Source: CAZIDL01 sp964537825 (GTDB lineage Bacteria; Bacteroidota; Bacteroidia; Flavobacteriales_D; CAYVSK01). From it: DNA of 17,475 bases. The notes under the pieces were generated by a model. It searched no databases. It was not told the DNA's origin and saw only the letters and a list, made by a program, of their open reading frames with translations. The first letter of the stretch is position 1; every line of letters begins with the position of its first letter. Both the position numbers and the translations under genes were made by a program. The stretch is taken from the NCBI GenBank assembly GCA_964537825.1, contig CAZIDL010000054.1, positions 1-17,475 on the forward strand, written 5' to 3'. Below, piece after piece: positions 7,427 to 15,806 of the stretch.

Positions 7427-7984
7427 TTATTCGCTCCCTTTATTTTCCTCTTTGAGTACGACGCCCGATGCCTTGAAGGCCAATCGGACCTTCGGTTCCT
7501 TTATGCTGTCGATCGCAGCCTTGCTCTTGCCTTTGTCCTTGGCATAATGGCGAAGCTCCTTCACGCTCACCGTGTCCATATAGGCCCATCCTTTCATCGT
7601 GGCCTTGCTCCCTGCAGCATCCTTCGGTACGAAGAACTCATAGTCCTTGAAGCGCACCATCATCTTCGGTCTCTCTTCTCCCATATCGAGTTCCATCCAG
7701 CATCCTTTCTTTTGACAGACTTGCGTCACTTCTCCGTGGACCTTCACCTGGAGCGAATCCTTGCCCTTCATTTTTCCGGGAAGCTTCGATGCAGCAAGGG
7801 CCCCTTCGCTGTCGAACTCCGCCCCGCGTTGGGTGACGCCTGAAGTATCGGCTTTTTCCTTCCTTTCTGCCTTTCCTTTTTCCCCGTTCTCCGAGCCGTT
7901 CTTGCTCTCTTCTTTCTTTCCATCCCCACAGGCCACTAGAAAGAGGGAGGCAGCAAGGAATAGCGATGCATGCTTGATCTTCAT
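7427..7984 (-). CDS. DUF4920 domain lipoprotein
   Basis: 185 aa. The signal ends in LVAC with lipidated Cys19. A low-complexity Lys/Glu/Gly linker (about 20-48) leads into the folded domain. Diagnostic DUF4920 motifs are VHGEVTQVCQKKGCWMEL, MMVRFKDYEFFVPKDAAG, and LRHYAKDKGKS near the C-terminus. Function is unknown; the CQKKGC pair and surrounding residues suggest metal binding, which is inference. I place the start at 7984 and not at the in-frame ATG at 8008 because it gives a normal lipoprotein signal. Confidence 0.85.
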   Translation of the reverse strand: MKIKHASLFLAASLFLVACGDGKKEESKNGSENGEKGKAERKEKADTSGVTQRGAEFDSEGALAASKLPGKMKGKDSLQVKVHGEVTQVCQKKGCWMELDMGEERPKMMVRFKDYEFFVPKDAAGSKATMKGWAYMDTVSVKELRHYAKDKGKSKAAIDSIKEPKVRLAFKASGVVLKEENKGSE

Positions 7985-8012
7985 CTTCGGTCCTTTTTTT
8001 GTGATCATCTCG

Positions 8013-8020
8013 CGAATTTA
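8013..8020 (-). promoter_or_regulatory. possible -7 element for the DUF4920 gene
   Basis: TAAATTCG on the minus strand followed by CG, 29 nt before the ATG. It is the same octamer as before acylphosphatase. No matching -33 TTTG was found. Confidence 0.3.
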
Positions 8021-8060
8021 ACGCTTCCCCCATTTCGCCCTGCCCCTTTCTCCCGATCAT

Positions 8061-8118
8061 CTTTCAACCGTTCAGCATCGGGGAGTTTTTGAAAGCATCG
8101 CTAAGCGACCATCGATGC
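8061..8118. repeat. nested inverted repeats in divergent intergenic region
   Basis: CTTTCAA (8061-8067) pairs with TTGAAAG (8089-8095), and GCATCG (8095-8100) pairs with CGATGC (8113-8118), which is followed by a T-rich run. GCATCG also occurs at 8074-8079. The block lies between the divergent DUF4920 and DUF3137 genes and could be operator-like or form RNA structure; no function is established. Confidence 0.4.
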
Positions 8119-8173
8119 ATTTTTTACAGTTTTGGGACAATAAGAACATATCAACCCAAAACCTGCAGATGCG

Positions 8174-9319
8174 ATGAACAACGATGAAAAAGAAAACAGG
8201 CAGGACCGTTTCGAAAGGTTCAAGAACGAAACGATGGACCAAGGCCTCCTTGAGCGCCTCGAAAAGCAGAAGGCCGAGCTAAAGAAGACGCAGGAGAACA
8301 TCTATACCCATCCAACGGTCATCAAATATGTGGTGATAGCGGGTATCGTAGGGATCGGTGTGCTTTTTCTACCGATCCACAGTGCCTTTATCTACGGGTA
8401 TTTCATCGTTGCCGGTGCGATCATCTTTATCGGGGTCCCCACGGGCATCATGGGTAAGCTCAAGGCAGGCTACCGAAAGTCCTTCAAAGAAGAGATGGTG
8501 GGCGGACTGATCCCATATTTCGACGAAAAGCTCGAATATGAACCCTTCGATGGCGTGGAGCAGGAAAAGGTCAACGATCCGCCGATCTTTCCGCTAGAGG
8601 CGAAGACTTTCCATGGAGAGGACCATATCACCGGCACTTACCAGGACGTAGAGATCGAACTTTCAGAGATCCTCTTCTCCCATGGTCAGACCCATGACAT
8701 GGGATCGATCAGCTTTTCCCAGGAGCAAAAAGACCGGATGCCAGTGATGAAGAGATACGCCATGGACCGGCAAGTGGCCGAGAAGACCGCGGATTACATC
8801 GGGCTCTTTTTCATCGCGGATTTTCACAAGGAGTTCTCTTTCACTACCGTAATGCGGCCTAACGAGTTCGAATGGCGCTTACCGGAATGGGGAGGTGATA
8901 GAAGGGACCGTTTCATGGGAGGTGAAGAAAGGGTCCCGGAACAATACAATCCGACCGCACGCCTCGAGGACCCTGAGGGAGGTACCGAGCTTCAGGAAGT
9001 GAATCTGGACGATCCTGAACTGGAGAACAGTTACGACATCTACAGCAACGATCCCACAACGGCCTTTTACATCTTTTCCCCGAGCTTGATGGAACGGGTC
9101 AAAACGCTCCAGAAGGAATGGGATCAAAAGGTCTTCATGGGCTTCAAGGGCTCGAAGATGTACCTCAGTATCCCCTTCTACGATGGGGTCTTCGAGCCGC
9201 ATGTTGGGGCTGAAGAAGGTGTGGAGGATCAGCTCCGGGAGATCTTTAACGACCTGGACGCGGTCTTCGGGATCGTCGATGACTTGAAGTTGAACGAGCG
9301 CATCTGGAAGAAAGAATAG
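8174..9319 (+). CDS. DUF3137 domain membrane protein
   Basis: 381 aa of unknown function. A charged N-terminal helix (1-47) precedes two membrane helices at about 50-68 and 74-98. The rest is a soluble, probably cytoplasmic domain. Features typical of DUF3137 are the FIADFHKEFSF segment near 216, VNLDDPELENSYDIYSNDP near 276, and the following SPSLMERVKTLQ. The gene converges on the GDYXXLXY gene with a 16-nt gap containing a weak AAAGC/GCTTT stem (9321-9337) that might act as a shared terminator. No regulatory partner is adjacent. Confidence 0.8.
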   Translation: MNNDEKENRQDRFERFKNETMDQGLLERLEKQKAELKKTQENIYTHPTVIKYVVIAGIVGIGVLFLPIHSAFIYGYFIVAGAIIFIGVPTGIMGKLKAGYRKSFKEEMVGGLIPYFDEKLEYEPFDGVEQEKVNDPPIFPLEAKTFHGEDHITGTYQDVEIELSEILFSHGQTHDMGSISFSQEQKDRMPVMKRYAMDRQVAEKTADYIGLFFIADFHKEFSFTTVMRPNEFEWRLPEWGGDRRDRFMGGEERVPEQYNPTARLEDPEGGTELQEVNLDDPELENSYDIYSNDPTTAFYIFSPSLMERVKTLQKEWDQKVFMGFKGSKMYLSIPFYDGVFEPHVGAEEGVEDQLREIFNDLDAVFGIVDDLKLNERIWKKE

Positions 9320-9335
9320 AAAAGCGGTAAGGGCT

Positions 9336-9923
9336 TTAGTGAGCAGCTTTCTCTTCGATCATATCCTCGATCGATCGGCCATCGATCTTTACATCCTCGA
9401 TAACCGCCCGGCCGTCCAGAACCTTAACCCGAGACCATACGGGTCTGCTACTATCGCGAATGGCATCCCGGTAGATCTCTTCGGCTTGTTCGGCCTTTTC
9501 AGCAGCCATGAAGTAACGCTCGAAGGGAAGCTTAAGCCGTAGATAGCTATCCTTACTGTACGAATCCGAATTATACACGTGCTCGATCCGGGCCTGGAAG
9601 TAAGGCCTATGCTTTTCGAAGGGATCCTGGGATACGCCCGACAGGCGGACGAAGCCTTGGGCGCTCGTATCAAAGGCCACGTACACACTCGCCCCGTCAT
9701 TCCATGCAGATGGGGCCTCCACATGGACGGAGTCCGCTTCGTAACGTAAGGTCAGATAATTCCCCCTGAACGGATCCCGAGGATCCACCGGTTCCACGCG
9801 GAACTTGTATGGGGTGCCTTGGTCGAGGGTCCACTCCCATTTGAATATCATATTCCCGGGAACGGCGAGCTGAAGGAGCACCATCGCCCCGAAACCCATC
9901 AACAGAAACTTCTTCTTATCCAT
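9336..9923 (-). CDS. GDYXXLXY domain protein
   Basis: 195 aa, exported or membrane-anchored by an N-terminal helix (about 6-22). The name-giving motif appears as GNYLTLRY at 54-61, with Asn in place of Asp, preceded by PRDPFR. This family usually follows a DUF2157 gene, as here, and the two reading frames overlap by 8 nt (9916-9923), implying translational coupling. Function is unknown; the pair probably forms a membrane complex (inference). Confidence 0.85.
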   Translation of the reverse strand: MDKKKFLLMGFGAMVLLQLAVPGNMIFKWEWTLDQGTPYKFRVEPVDPRDPFRGNYLTLRYEADSVHVEAPSAWNDGASVYVAFDTSAQGFVRLSGVSQDPFEKHRPYFQARIEHVYNSDSYSKDSYLRLKLPFERYFMAAEKAEQAEEIYRDAIRDSSRPVWSRVKVLDGRAVIEDVKIDGRSIEDMIEEKAAH

Positions 9924-11205
9924 GGGTCCTTCGTTTTTGGCGCATCATCCAAAGGTTCAACAAGAAGAAGAGCAAGCCGGCCCCGATGAAGACAAGGCCT
10001 TTGGCCAGAAATGAAAGCTCTGTAGCAAAGAAGCGGGCCAGGATCCAAATGAAAAGGATGGAAGCCCCGAAGTTCATCATCCCCATCCCCCCCTCTTTTG
10101 CTCCACGATAGACCTTTGCTCCGGCGATGGCAACGACGAGCAGGTTCACTAGAACGAGCGAAGCGATCGTATAAAAGCCGAGAAGAAAGAAGATGAAATA
10201 AAGCGGAGGCACGAGCTCGATCGGGTCCACTCCCCAGAACCCCTTTCTCCGCCATCGGTCCTGCAAAAGCCATACGGCCGGGACCATCAAAGCAAGGCTC
10301 ACCGCCCCTTCCATAGAATTGAAGAGCGATGCCGGGGCCATACCAGCCTCTTGGACCTCCCTCCAGAAATCGTTGAAGCTCATGGGCAATAAAAGGAGGA
10401 TCGGAGCGATCCTTCCGATGGCCAGAAAACCGTTCTTCCAGCCTTGGGTACGCTGATGGAGATCCCACTGACCGAAAGAAAGGAAGATGCCGAATAGCGC
10501 GAAATAACCGATAAGGATCAACTCCGCATTCGCTTGGGTAAAAGTCCCCAGACCGACCATAAGGACGACCGGGAGCACCCAGTTGTGAAAGGCCGTGAAA
10601 TTGCTATCGGGCTTATCCTTGTAGAGCTTGTAAATAAAAGGAAGGGAAAGAAGGAGAAGGAGGGCAAAATAAGCAGGGGCCTCAGCGGAAGCTTTGTAGC
10701 CATAACCATCAGCCAGAGTGTAATAGATAAGAGCCCCCAGGTAGAGCAAGGATCCCGTGGGGGAACGAAGCAAATAGAGGATCGGAAATGCCAGGATAGC
10801 CCAGGTGAACATAAAGCTCCCCAGATCCCCCTGCACCTGATAGGTCTGACTGATCAATGAGATGCAAGCACCGATGGCAAAGAAGAGGAACACGGCAGAA
10901 GCTTCCTGCCAAAGCCGTTGACCTGAACGCATCAGAATGACGTAAAGCGTAAGCCCTTGTGCGAGCAACAGGGGAAGGAAAGCGAAAACGCTCCGAAGGG
11001 TACGGGAGAGCTCGTTCCAGTTCTGCGCTACGATGAGGATCACGCCGAGGCCGGCGAGCAAAGCCCCAAGGATCCCGAACAGGATCGGGAGCCGATCCCT
11101 GGCGCTCTTTTTCTTCTGTCGATAATGCTCCCGTATCCGTTCTGCGGTCTCTTCCGAGAGGATGCCGGCATCGACGAGTTCAGGAAGCTCCTTTAATAAT
11201 CCCAT
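9916..11205 (-). CDS. DUF2157 multi-pass membrane protein
   Basis: 429 aa. A soluble N-terminal region (about 1-38) has the pattern ELVDAGILSEETAERI. It is followed by about a dozen hydrophobic helices, beginning with GILGALLAGLGVILIVAQNW, the classic DUF2157 start. I chose the ATG at 11205; the frame extends to a TTG at 11244, but the added residues have no family match. It is the upstream gene of a two-gene operon with the GDYXXLXY gene. Function is unknown. It is divergent from the TPR-SpoIIE gene at 11325. Confidence 0.85.
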   Translation of the reverse strand: MGLLKELPELVDAGILSEETAERIREHYRQKKKSARDRLPILFGILGALLAGLGVILIVAQNWNELSRTLRSVFAFLPLLLAQGLTLYVILMRSGQRLWQEASAVFLFFAIGACISLISQTYQVQGDLGSFMFTWAILAFPILYLLRSPTGSLLYLGALIYYTLADGYGYKASAEAPAYFALLLLLSLPFIYKLYKDKPDSNFTAFHNWVLPVVLMVGLGTFTQANAELILIGYFALFGIFLSFGQWDLHQRTQGWKNGFLAIGRIAPILLLLPMSFNDFWREVQEAGMAPASLFNSMEGAVSLALMVPAVWLLQDRWRRKGFWGVDPIELVPPLYFIFFLLGFYTIASLVLVNLLVVAIAGAKVYRGAKEGGMGMMNFGASILFIWILARFFATELSFLAKGLVFIGAGLLFFLLNLWMMRQKRRTHG

Positions 11206-11324
11206 ACCCGCAGTGAAGCTTAGCGAACAGATCGGGGAAAGCAATTAACAAAAGAATGAGGATCCAATACAAAACGGATCCATTTTCTTTGCAAGGGGAG
11301 GCCTTCCTCTTTGATCCGATCCTG

Positions 11325-13799
11325 ATGACCAAGCTCTTAAGTCTCATTCCGCATCCGGATGTGCGCATTCTTTTCCTTCTGAGCCTCATTGCTCCCCTGG
11401 CGGTCCTGGCACAGGAACGGACCGACTCCCTCGAACGGGCACTCGAGAAAGCCTCCACCAAAAAAGAAAAGGCCCGCACCCTGAACGAGCTGAGCTCTGC
11501 CTGGAGCTCCAGGGACTATCAGAAAGCGCTCGATCTGGCACGCAAAGCCAAGAAGCTTGCCACCGAGGCTGGGTATCAGCACGGGATCGCGGAGGCCCAT
11601 CACATGATGGGGGTCGCCAACGACAAAAAGGGTAACTACGATCGAGCGCTCGAACACTATTCCAAAGCACTACCCTTTTGGAAAGAGGTCGGAGATAGAG
11701 AAAAGATCGCGACCACCTACAACAACATGGGGGTGGTCCATTATTTCCAAGGGAACTATCCCAAGGCTATTCACAACTATAAAAAGGCGATCCGGATCAA
11801 GGAGGAGCTCGGGGACCAACAAGCTTTAGCGCGGACCTACAACAACATCGGTATCATCCACAAAGACCAAGGGCGCTATGACAAAGCCATCGAAAATTAC
11901 CTTAAATGCCTCAGGATCGAAGAAAAAAGAGGGGACACGAGCGGTATCGCAGGGACCTACACCAACCTGGGAATGCTGTACCACCGGCAGGGAGACCAGC
12001 ATAAAGCACTCGAACACCTCAGGAAAAGCCTCGAGTATATCAAGGATCTAGGGGATAAGGAGGGAATGGCGAACGTCCTCCACAACATTGGCCTTGCTCA
12101 CGAGGAGCTTGAGAATTACCAAAAAGCACTGAACTATTTCAAGCGCTCCCTTCGGATCGAAAAGGAACTCAAGAACAAGAAGGGCATCGCCACCTCTTAT
12201 GGCCACATCGCAGACCTGCTCCTCAAGATCCACAAGGAAGAAAAGGGGGAGTTCGAAGCGGTGGACGCCCATAAAGGCCCTTTAAGCGAAGAAAAGGGGA
12301 GTTTACTGGATTCGGCGGAGATGCTGCAGCGAAGATCGATGGCCGGGTACCGATCGATCGGGTACCGCGAGGGGTTGGCCCATTCCTACCGCTCCGTCGG
12401 GAAGATCGCTCACCATAAAAAGCGATACCGGACCGCGGTCGAGCGCTTCAAAAAAGCCTCCGGCATTGCTGACAGTCTGGGTATAAGACCCTTCTACTTC
12501 AAGGTCCAGAAGGATCTCGCCAAGAGCTATGCTGCATTGGGAGCTCATGATAAAGCCTATACCCATCACCAGGAATATGCCCGCGTCAAGGACAGCGTCA
12601 TCAATGAAGAACGGCAGGAGAAGATCGCTCAACTAGAGGCCCGCTTCGAGGCCGAAAAGCAAAAGCGTCGGATCAAAGTCCTTCAAAAGGAGAAAGAAAA
12701 ACAAAAAGCGCTTGCAAAGGCGGAGCGCCAGCAGGATCGGGCCATCATCTACTCCGTATCCGGCGGGCTCCTTTGCGTCCTGATCCTACTGGGAGTGCTA
12801 TGGGGCCGTTTCCGGGTAATACGCCGGCAACGGGACCTCCTCGAAGAAAAGACCGCGGAACTGGACCGGGCCTATCAAAAGCTCGAAGGGGCCCACCAGA
12901 ACCTCCAGGAAAAGAGCCAGGAGATCAACGACAGCATCAAGTATGCATCGTTCATTCAGGATGCGATCCTGCCCGAGGAAGAAAAGCTCAGCGAAGTGCT
13001 GGGCGAGCATTTCACCCTTTTGAAGCCTCAGGCGACCGTGAGCGGGGACCTTTACTGGTGCTATGGCAAAGAGGACCGAAGCCTTTGGGCGGCTGTCGAT
13101 TGTACAGGGCATGGTGTTCCGGGTGCCTTCATGTCCATGATCGCGCATAGCCTGCTCGACGAGACCGTGATCGAAAAGGGGGAACGAGATCCCGGACGCA
13201 TCCTCGAGCAGCTACGAGAAGGGCTTGCTCAGAAACTAGGGAAAAGCGAGCAAAAGGACGGAATGGACCTCGCCCTCTGCGAACTATCCTATGGAAAGGA
13301 TGGCTCCCCCCTCCTTCGTTTCGCAGGAGCGAACAACCCGCTCTACATCATACGCGATGGCATCGGGGATGAGCCACCCGAATTCCTCACCTACCAGAAC
13401 GGAGAAGCAAGCGAGCTCGAGGAAGAGCGGATCCTCCCCTTCAAGAACAGTTCCGACGGCCTCATCATCAGGGGCGACAAACGGTCCATTGGTTTTGAGG
13501 AACGGCAATCGATCGCCTTTACAACCTTCGAATTCGCTGTTAAGGAAGGAGACTTGCTCTACTGCTTCAGCGATGGGTTTCCCGATCAATTCGGAGGACC
13601 CAGTGGGAAAAAGTTCCGTTACAGCTCGTTCCAAGAGCTTCTATTGGAGATCCGCAAAAAGCCTCTGGGCGAACAGAAGCGGCTCCTCGAGGAACGCTTC
13701 GAAGAATGGAAGGGGGATCACGAACAGGTGGACGATGTGCTGGTGATCGGAACCAGGATCCCTGGGAACAGCACGGAAAAGGGAGACGCCTCCTCGTAA
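11325..13799 (+). CDS. TPR sensor fused to SpoIIE-type PP2C serine phosphatase
   Basis: 824 aa. Residues 1-30 are a signal peptide ending VLAQ. Tetratricopeptide repeats with a 40-residue period (about 88-300) carry motifs such as YNNMGVVHYFQGNYPKAI and YNNIGIIHKDQGRYDKAI. A charged coiled coil precedes a membrane helix at about 473-493. A second short coiled coil leads to the SpoIIE domain from about 533, with SGDLYW (about 574), DCTGHGVPGAFMSM (about 593) and FSDGFPDQFGG (about 748). The ATG at 11325 is preferred over an in-frame ATG at 11256 because it starts the signal peptide. The likely role is a periplasmic protein-protein sensor controlling a cytoplasmic phosphatase. It is a paralogue of the output half of the 264-3830 protein. 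The FMN reductase follows by 36 nt and may be co-transcribed. Confidence 0.9.
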   Translation: MTKLLSLIPHPDVRILFLLSLIAPLAVLAQERTDSLERALEKASTKKEKARTLNELSSAWSSRDYQKALDLARKAKKLATEAGYQHGIAEAHHMMGVANDKKGNYDRALEHYSKALPFWKEVGDREKIATTYNNMGVVHYFQGNYPKAIHNYKKAIRIKEELGDQQALARTYNNIGIIHKDQGRYDKAIENYLKCLRIEEKRGDTSGIAGTYTNLGMLYHRQGDQHKALEHLRKSLEYIKDLGDKEGMANVLHNIGLAHEELENYQKALNYFKRSLRIEKELKNKKGIATSYGHIADLLLKIHKEEKGEFEAVDAHKGPLSEEKGSLLDSAEMLQRRSMAGYRSIGYREGLAHSYRSVGKIAHHKKRYRTAVERFKKASGIADSLGIRPFYFKVQKDLAKSYAALGAHDKAYTHHQEYARVKDSVINEERQEKIAQLEARFEAEKQKRRIKVLQKEKEKQKALAKAERQQDRAIIYSVSGGLLCVLILLGVLWGRFRVIRRQRDLLEEKTAELDRAYQKLEGAHQNLQEKSQEINDSIKYASFIQDAILPEEEKLSEVLGEHFTLLKPQATVSGDLYWCYGKEDRSLWAAVDCTGHGVPGAFMSMIAHSLLDETVIEKGERDPGRILEQLREGLAQKLGKSEQKDGMDLALCELSYGKDGSPLLRFAGANNPLYIIRDGIGDEPPEFLTYQNGEASELEEERILPFKNSSDGLIIRGDKRSIGFEERQSIAFTTFEFAVKEGDLLYCFSDGFPDQFGGPSGKKFRYSSFQELLLEIRKKPLGEQKRLLEERFEEWKGDHEQVDDVLVIGTRIPGNSTEKGDASS

Positions 13800-13835
13800 G
13801 GAAGAAAAACTTTTACGACCGAAAAGGAAAAGACC

Positions 13836-14414
13836 ATGAAGACCGCTATTCTCTATGGCTCTGTTCGCGAACACCGCGAAGGCATCCGTGCCGCACGCTC
13901 CGTGGATAAAGCCTTGAACGATCGCGGGCACCAAGTGACGCTGATCGACCCGCTAGACAAAACCTATCAACTCCCCCTTTTGAACAAAATGTACAAGGAG
14001 TACGCGGAAAGAGAAGTGCCGGAAGAACTCGAACGCATCGCCGGGATCTTAAGGGAAGCAGACGGGTTCGTGATCGTAACGGGCGAATACAACCACAGCA
14101 TCCCACCTGCGCTCAAGAACTTGCTCGATCACTTCCAGAAGGAATACCTCTTCAAACCGAGCGGGATCGTATGCTATTCGGCAGGCTCCTTCGGAGGCGT
14201 ACGTGCGGCGGTGCACCTCCGTGTGATCCTCGCCGAACTAGGTACGCCCTCCATCTCCTCCATCCTCCCCGTCCCCAAGGTACAGGAAGCTCTCAAAACG
14301 GACGGGACGGCATTCGATGCCAAACATAATGAACGAACAGCCCGTTTCCTCGACGAGTTCGAATGGTACCTGCAAGCGCTTAAGGAAGGGCGATCCAACG
14401 GGACGCCCTTTTGA
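13836..14414 (+). CDS. NADPH-dependent FMN reductase family protein
   Basis: 192 aa flavodoxin-like cytosolic oxidoreductase. The FMN phosphate-binding loop is YGSVREHREG near residue 7. The middle motif TGEYNHSIPPALKNLLDH (about 88-105) and SAGSFGGVRAA (about 116-126) complete the family signature of NADPH-dependent FMN reductases and related quinone or azo reductases. Length is normal for the family. It follows the TPR-SpoIIE gene by 36 nt and converges on the broken epimerase gene. The physiological acceptor cannot be told from sequence. Confidence 0.9.
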   Translation: MKTAILYGSVREHREGIRAARSVDKALNDRGHQVTLIDPLDKTYQLPLLNKMYKEYAEREVPEELERIAGILREADGFVIVTGEYNHSIPPALKNLLDHFQKEYLFKPSGIVCYSAGSFGGVRAAVHLRVILAELGTPSISSILPVPKVQEALKTDGTAFDAKHNERTARFLDEFEWYLQALKEGRSNGTPF

Positions 14415-14420
14415 GACCTT

Positions 14421-15090
14421 TCACTCAACCGGCATCTCCAGGGGATCGGGATAGCGAAAACGGTAGCCGCTGCGTTCGATCAGATGGGAAGGGTCGACGA
14501 TCTTGTAGGAAAGGGAGGCTTTAGGATCGAAGCTCAGTGAAGGGATACCAAGGACCTCAGCTGCTCGCACATAGAACGCCTCGCGCGTAGGGTGCTCAGG
14601 AGCACAAGCATTGAAACGATCGCCCCAGAGCCCTTTTTCGATGATGCACTGAAGGATCCCTACAGCATCGGCCTGATGGATCATGTTGACCGCTGCGTCC
14701 CCGCTTCGCGAACTTTGGCGACCGCTCAGATAACGGACCGGATGCCGATCCGGCCCGATCAGACCACCGAAGCGGACGATGGTGGCGGCATCGCTATAAG
14801 CCTCCCGGACAGCTTCTTCCGCTTCCCATAGGACCGGTCCGTTCCCCTTTTCAGAAGGATCGCTAAGTTCCTCATCCACCACCCCGTTCTTCTCCGGATA
14901 GACCGAGCTGGAACTCGTGAAGAGAAGCTTTTCGCCTCCTTGCTCCCGGACTTTCTCCAATACTGAGCGGATCCGTTCCGGGTAGGACGCAGCCCCTTCC
15001 GGATCCTTTTACAGCATATCCCATTTCCAGGAACTTCAAGGCAAGAGGCTTTCCCAGCCATCCGCATCCCAGGATGCTCACACTTTCCAT
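14421..15090 (-). pseudogene. broken SDR-type epimerase (internal deletion plus frame change)
   Basis: The minus-strand start at 15090 encodes a Rossmann N-terminus with ILGCGWLGKPLALKFLE and then GYAVKGS. Directly after GGATCC at 15001-15006 the similarity moves to another frame, which reads YPERIRSVLEKV and continues as EKLLFTSSSSVYP, RFGGLIGPDRHP and so on to the stop at 14421. In related YeeZ-like NAD-dependent epimerases roughly 60 residues (the region ending in a conserved IPP motif) separate these two parts. They are missing here, and the length change is not a multiple of three. The C-terminal part has no credible start of its own. Either a true deletion or an assembly collapse could explain it. 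Confidence 0.75.
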
Positions 15091-15176
15091 TCCACTTTTC
15101 CCTTTTGCTCGATCGGTCATAACCGGATCCAAGTTATCCGATCCACGATAGGAACGTTCAGCAAAGGGCTTTCTAT

Positions 15177-15184
15177 TATCTTCG
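15177..15184 (+). promoter_or_regulatory. possible -7 element for tRNA-Pro
   Basis: TATCTTCG followed by CAG, 12 nt before the tRNA, is one base off TAnnTTTG and is placed as in the tRNA-Val promoter at 83-115. No clear -33 element is visible. Confidence 0.4.
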
Positions 15185-15196
15185 CAGTTCAGCTTT

Positions 15197-15271
15197 CGGG
15201 GCGTAGCTTAGTCCGGCTAAAGCGCCACGTTTGGGACGTGGAGATCGCAGGTTCGAATCCTGCCGCCCCGA
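15197..15271 (+). tRNA. tRNA-Pro (TGG)
   Basis: The cloverleaf is complete: acceptor CGGGGCG/CGCCCCG, anticodon stem CCACG/CGTGG with loop TTTGGGA (anticodon TGG, normal U33), and T arm GCAGG-TTCGAAT-CCTGC. Discriminator is A and CCA is not encoded. It marks the left border of a gene-poor interval. Confidence 0.96.
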
Positions 15272-15348
15272 CAAAACAAGCGACTAAAACCCTCATTTAG
15301 AGATTTTTGGTTTTTTGCTTGGACAAGATTCGGACAAAAATTTGATCC

Positions 15349-15373
15349 AAAGCCCCTTTTTGGGGCTTTTTTT
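15349..15373 (+). terminator. rho-independent terminator
   Basis: Perfect 8-bp stem AAAGCCCC/GGGGCTTT with a five-T loop, followed by TTTT. It lies 78 nt beyond tRNA-Pro, which it probably terminates. Confidence 0.8.
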
Positions 15374-15535
15374 GTCAAAGGTATGAAAGGGATATGGGTG
15401 ACCTTATTTTCCATCCAATGGGAGGAATTGAACCCCGATCCAAAACGGACCTGCCACCTTTTTAGCTGAGCCAATGCTCTTCTGTTCGACCCCCTTCAAA
15501 AGCCCCCCTCTCGATCTCTCCGATCCCGACCATAA

Positions 15536-15700
15536 AAAGGTCGATCCAAAGAAATCACGAGCGCCTATTTGTGGATGAATGCCAACCGGTATACCGTGAG
15601 CCGCCATCCGATCGTCGCCGATCACATCAAAACCTACAAAGCAACGATCATCCTACTGCGGGCATTTTATGAGTGGATAGAGAAAGCTCCAGCACGATAA
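15536..15700 (+). pseudogene. possible C-terminal fossil of an IS5-like DDE transposase
   Basis: One frame open from 15536 to the TAA at 15698-15700 reads about 54 residues without a good start codon. It contains AYLWMNANRY and, 28 residues after the Trp, ATIILLRAFYEW. This spacing (W-x-N-x-x-R, then a hydrophobic IILLR end) is reminiscent of the C-termini of IS5-family transposases. No catalytic residues are present and no terminal repeats were found. The match is by eye only and could be chance. Confidence 0.3.
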
Positions 15701-15806
15701 AGCCTCGATCCATTGGTTAAAAGCCTTTCTCACTCGCGCCATGGAAACCGCGATCTCAAAGGAATGGTTATCCCCTCTTGATCAAAGGCGGATTTCATTA
15801 AAAAAG

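Noticed and set aside
14759..15067. Minus-strand open frame in a third phase over the broken epimerase
   Set aside because: Its translation is Arg/Ser-rich with no motif, whereas the two other frames carry the recognisable epimerase parts.
15217..15474. Minus-strand open frame ending in GGRIRTCDLHVPN
   Set aside because: This is the well-known false protein made by reading tRNA-Pro antisense; the rest has no family features and crosses a strong terminator.
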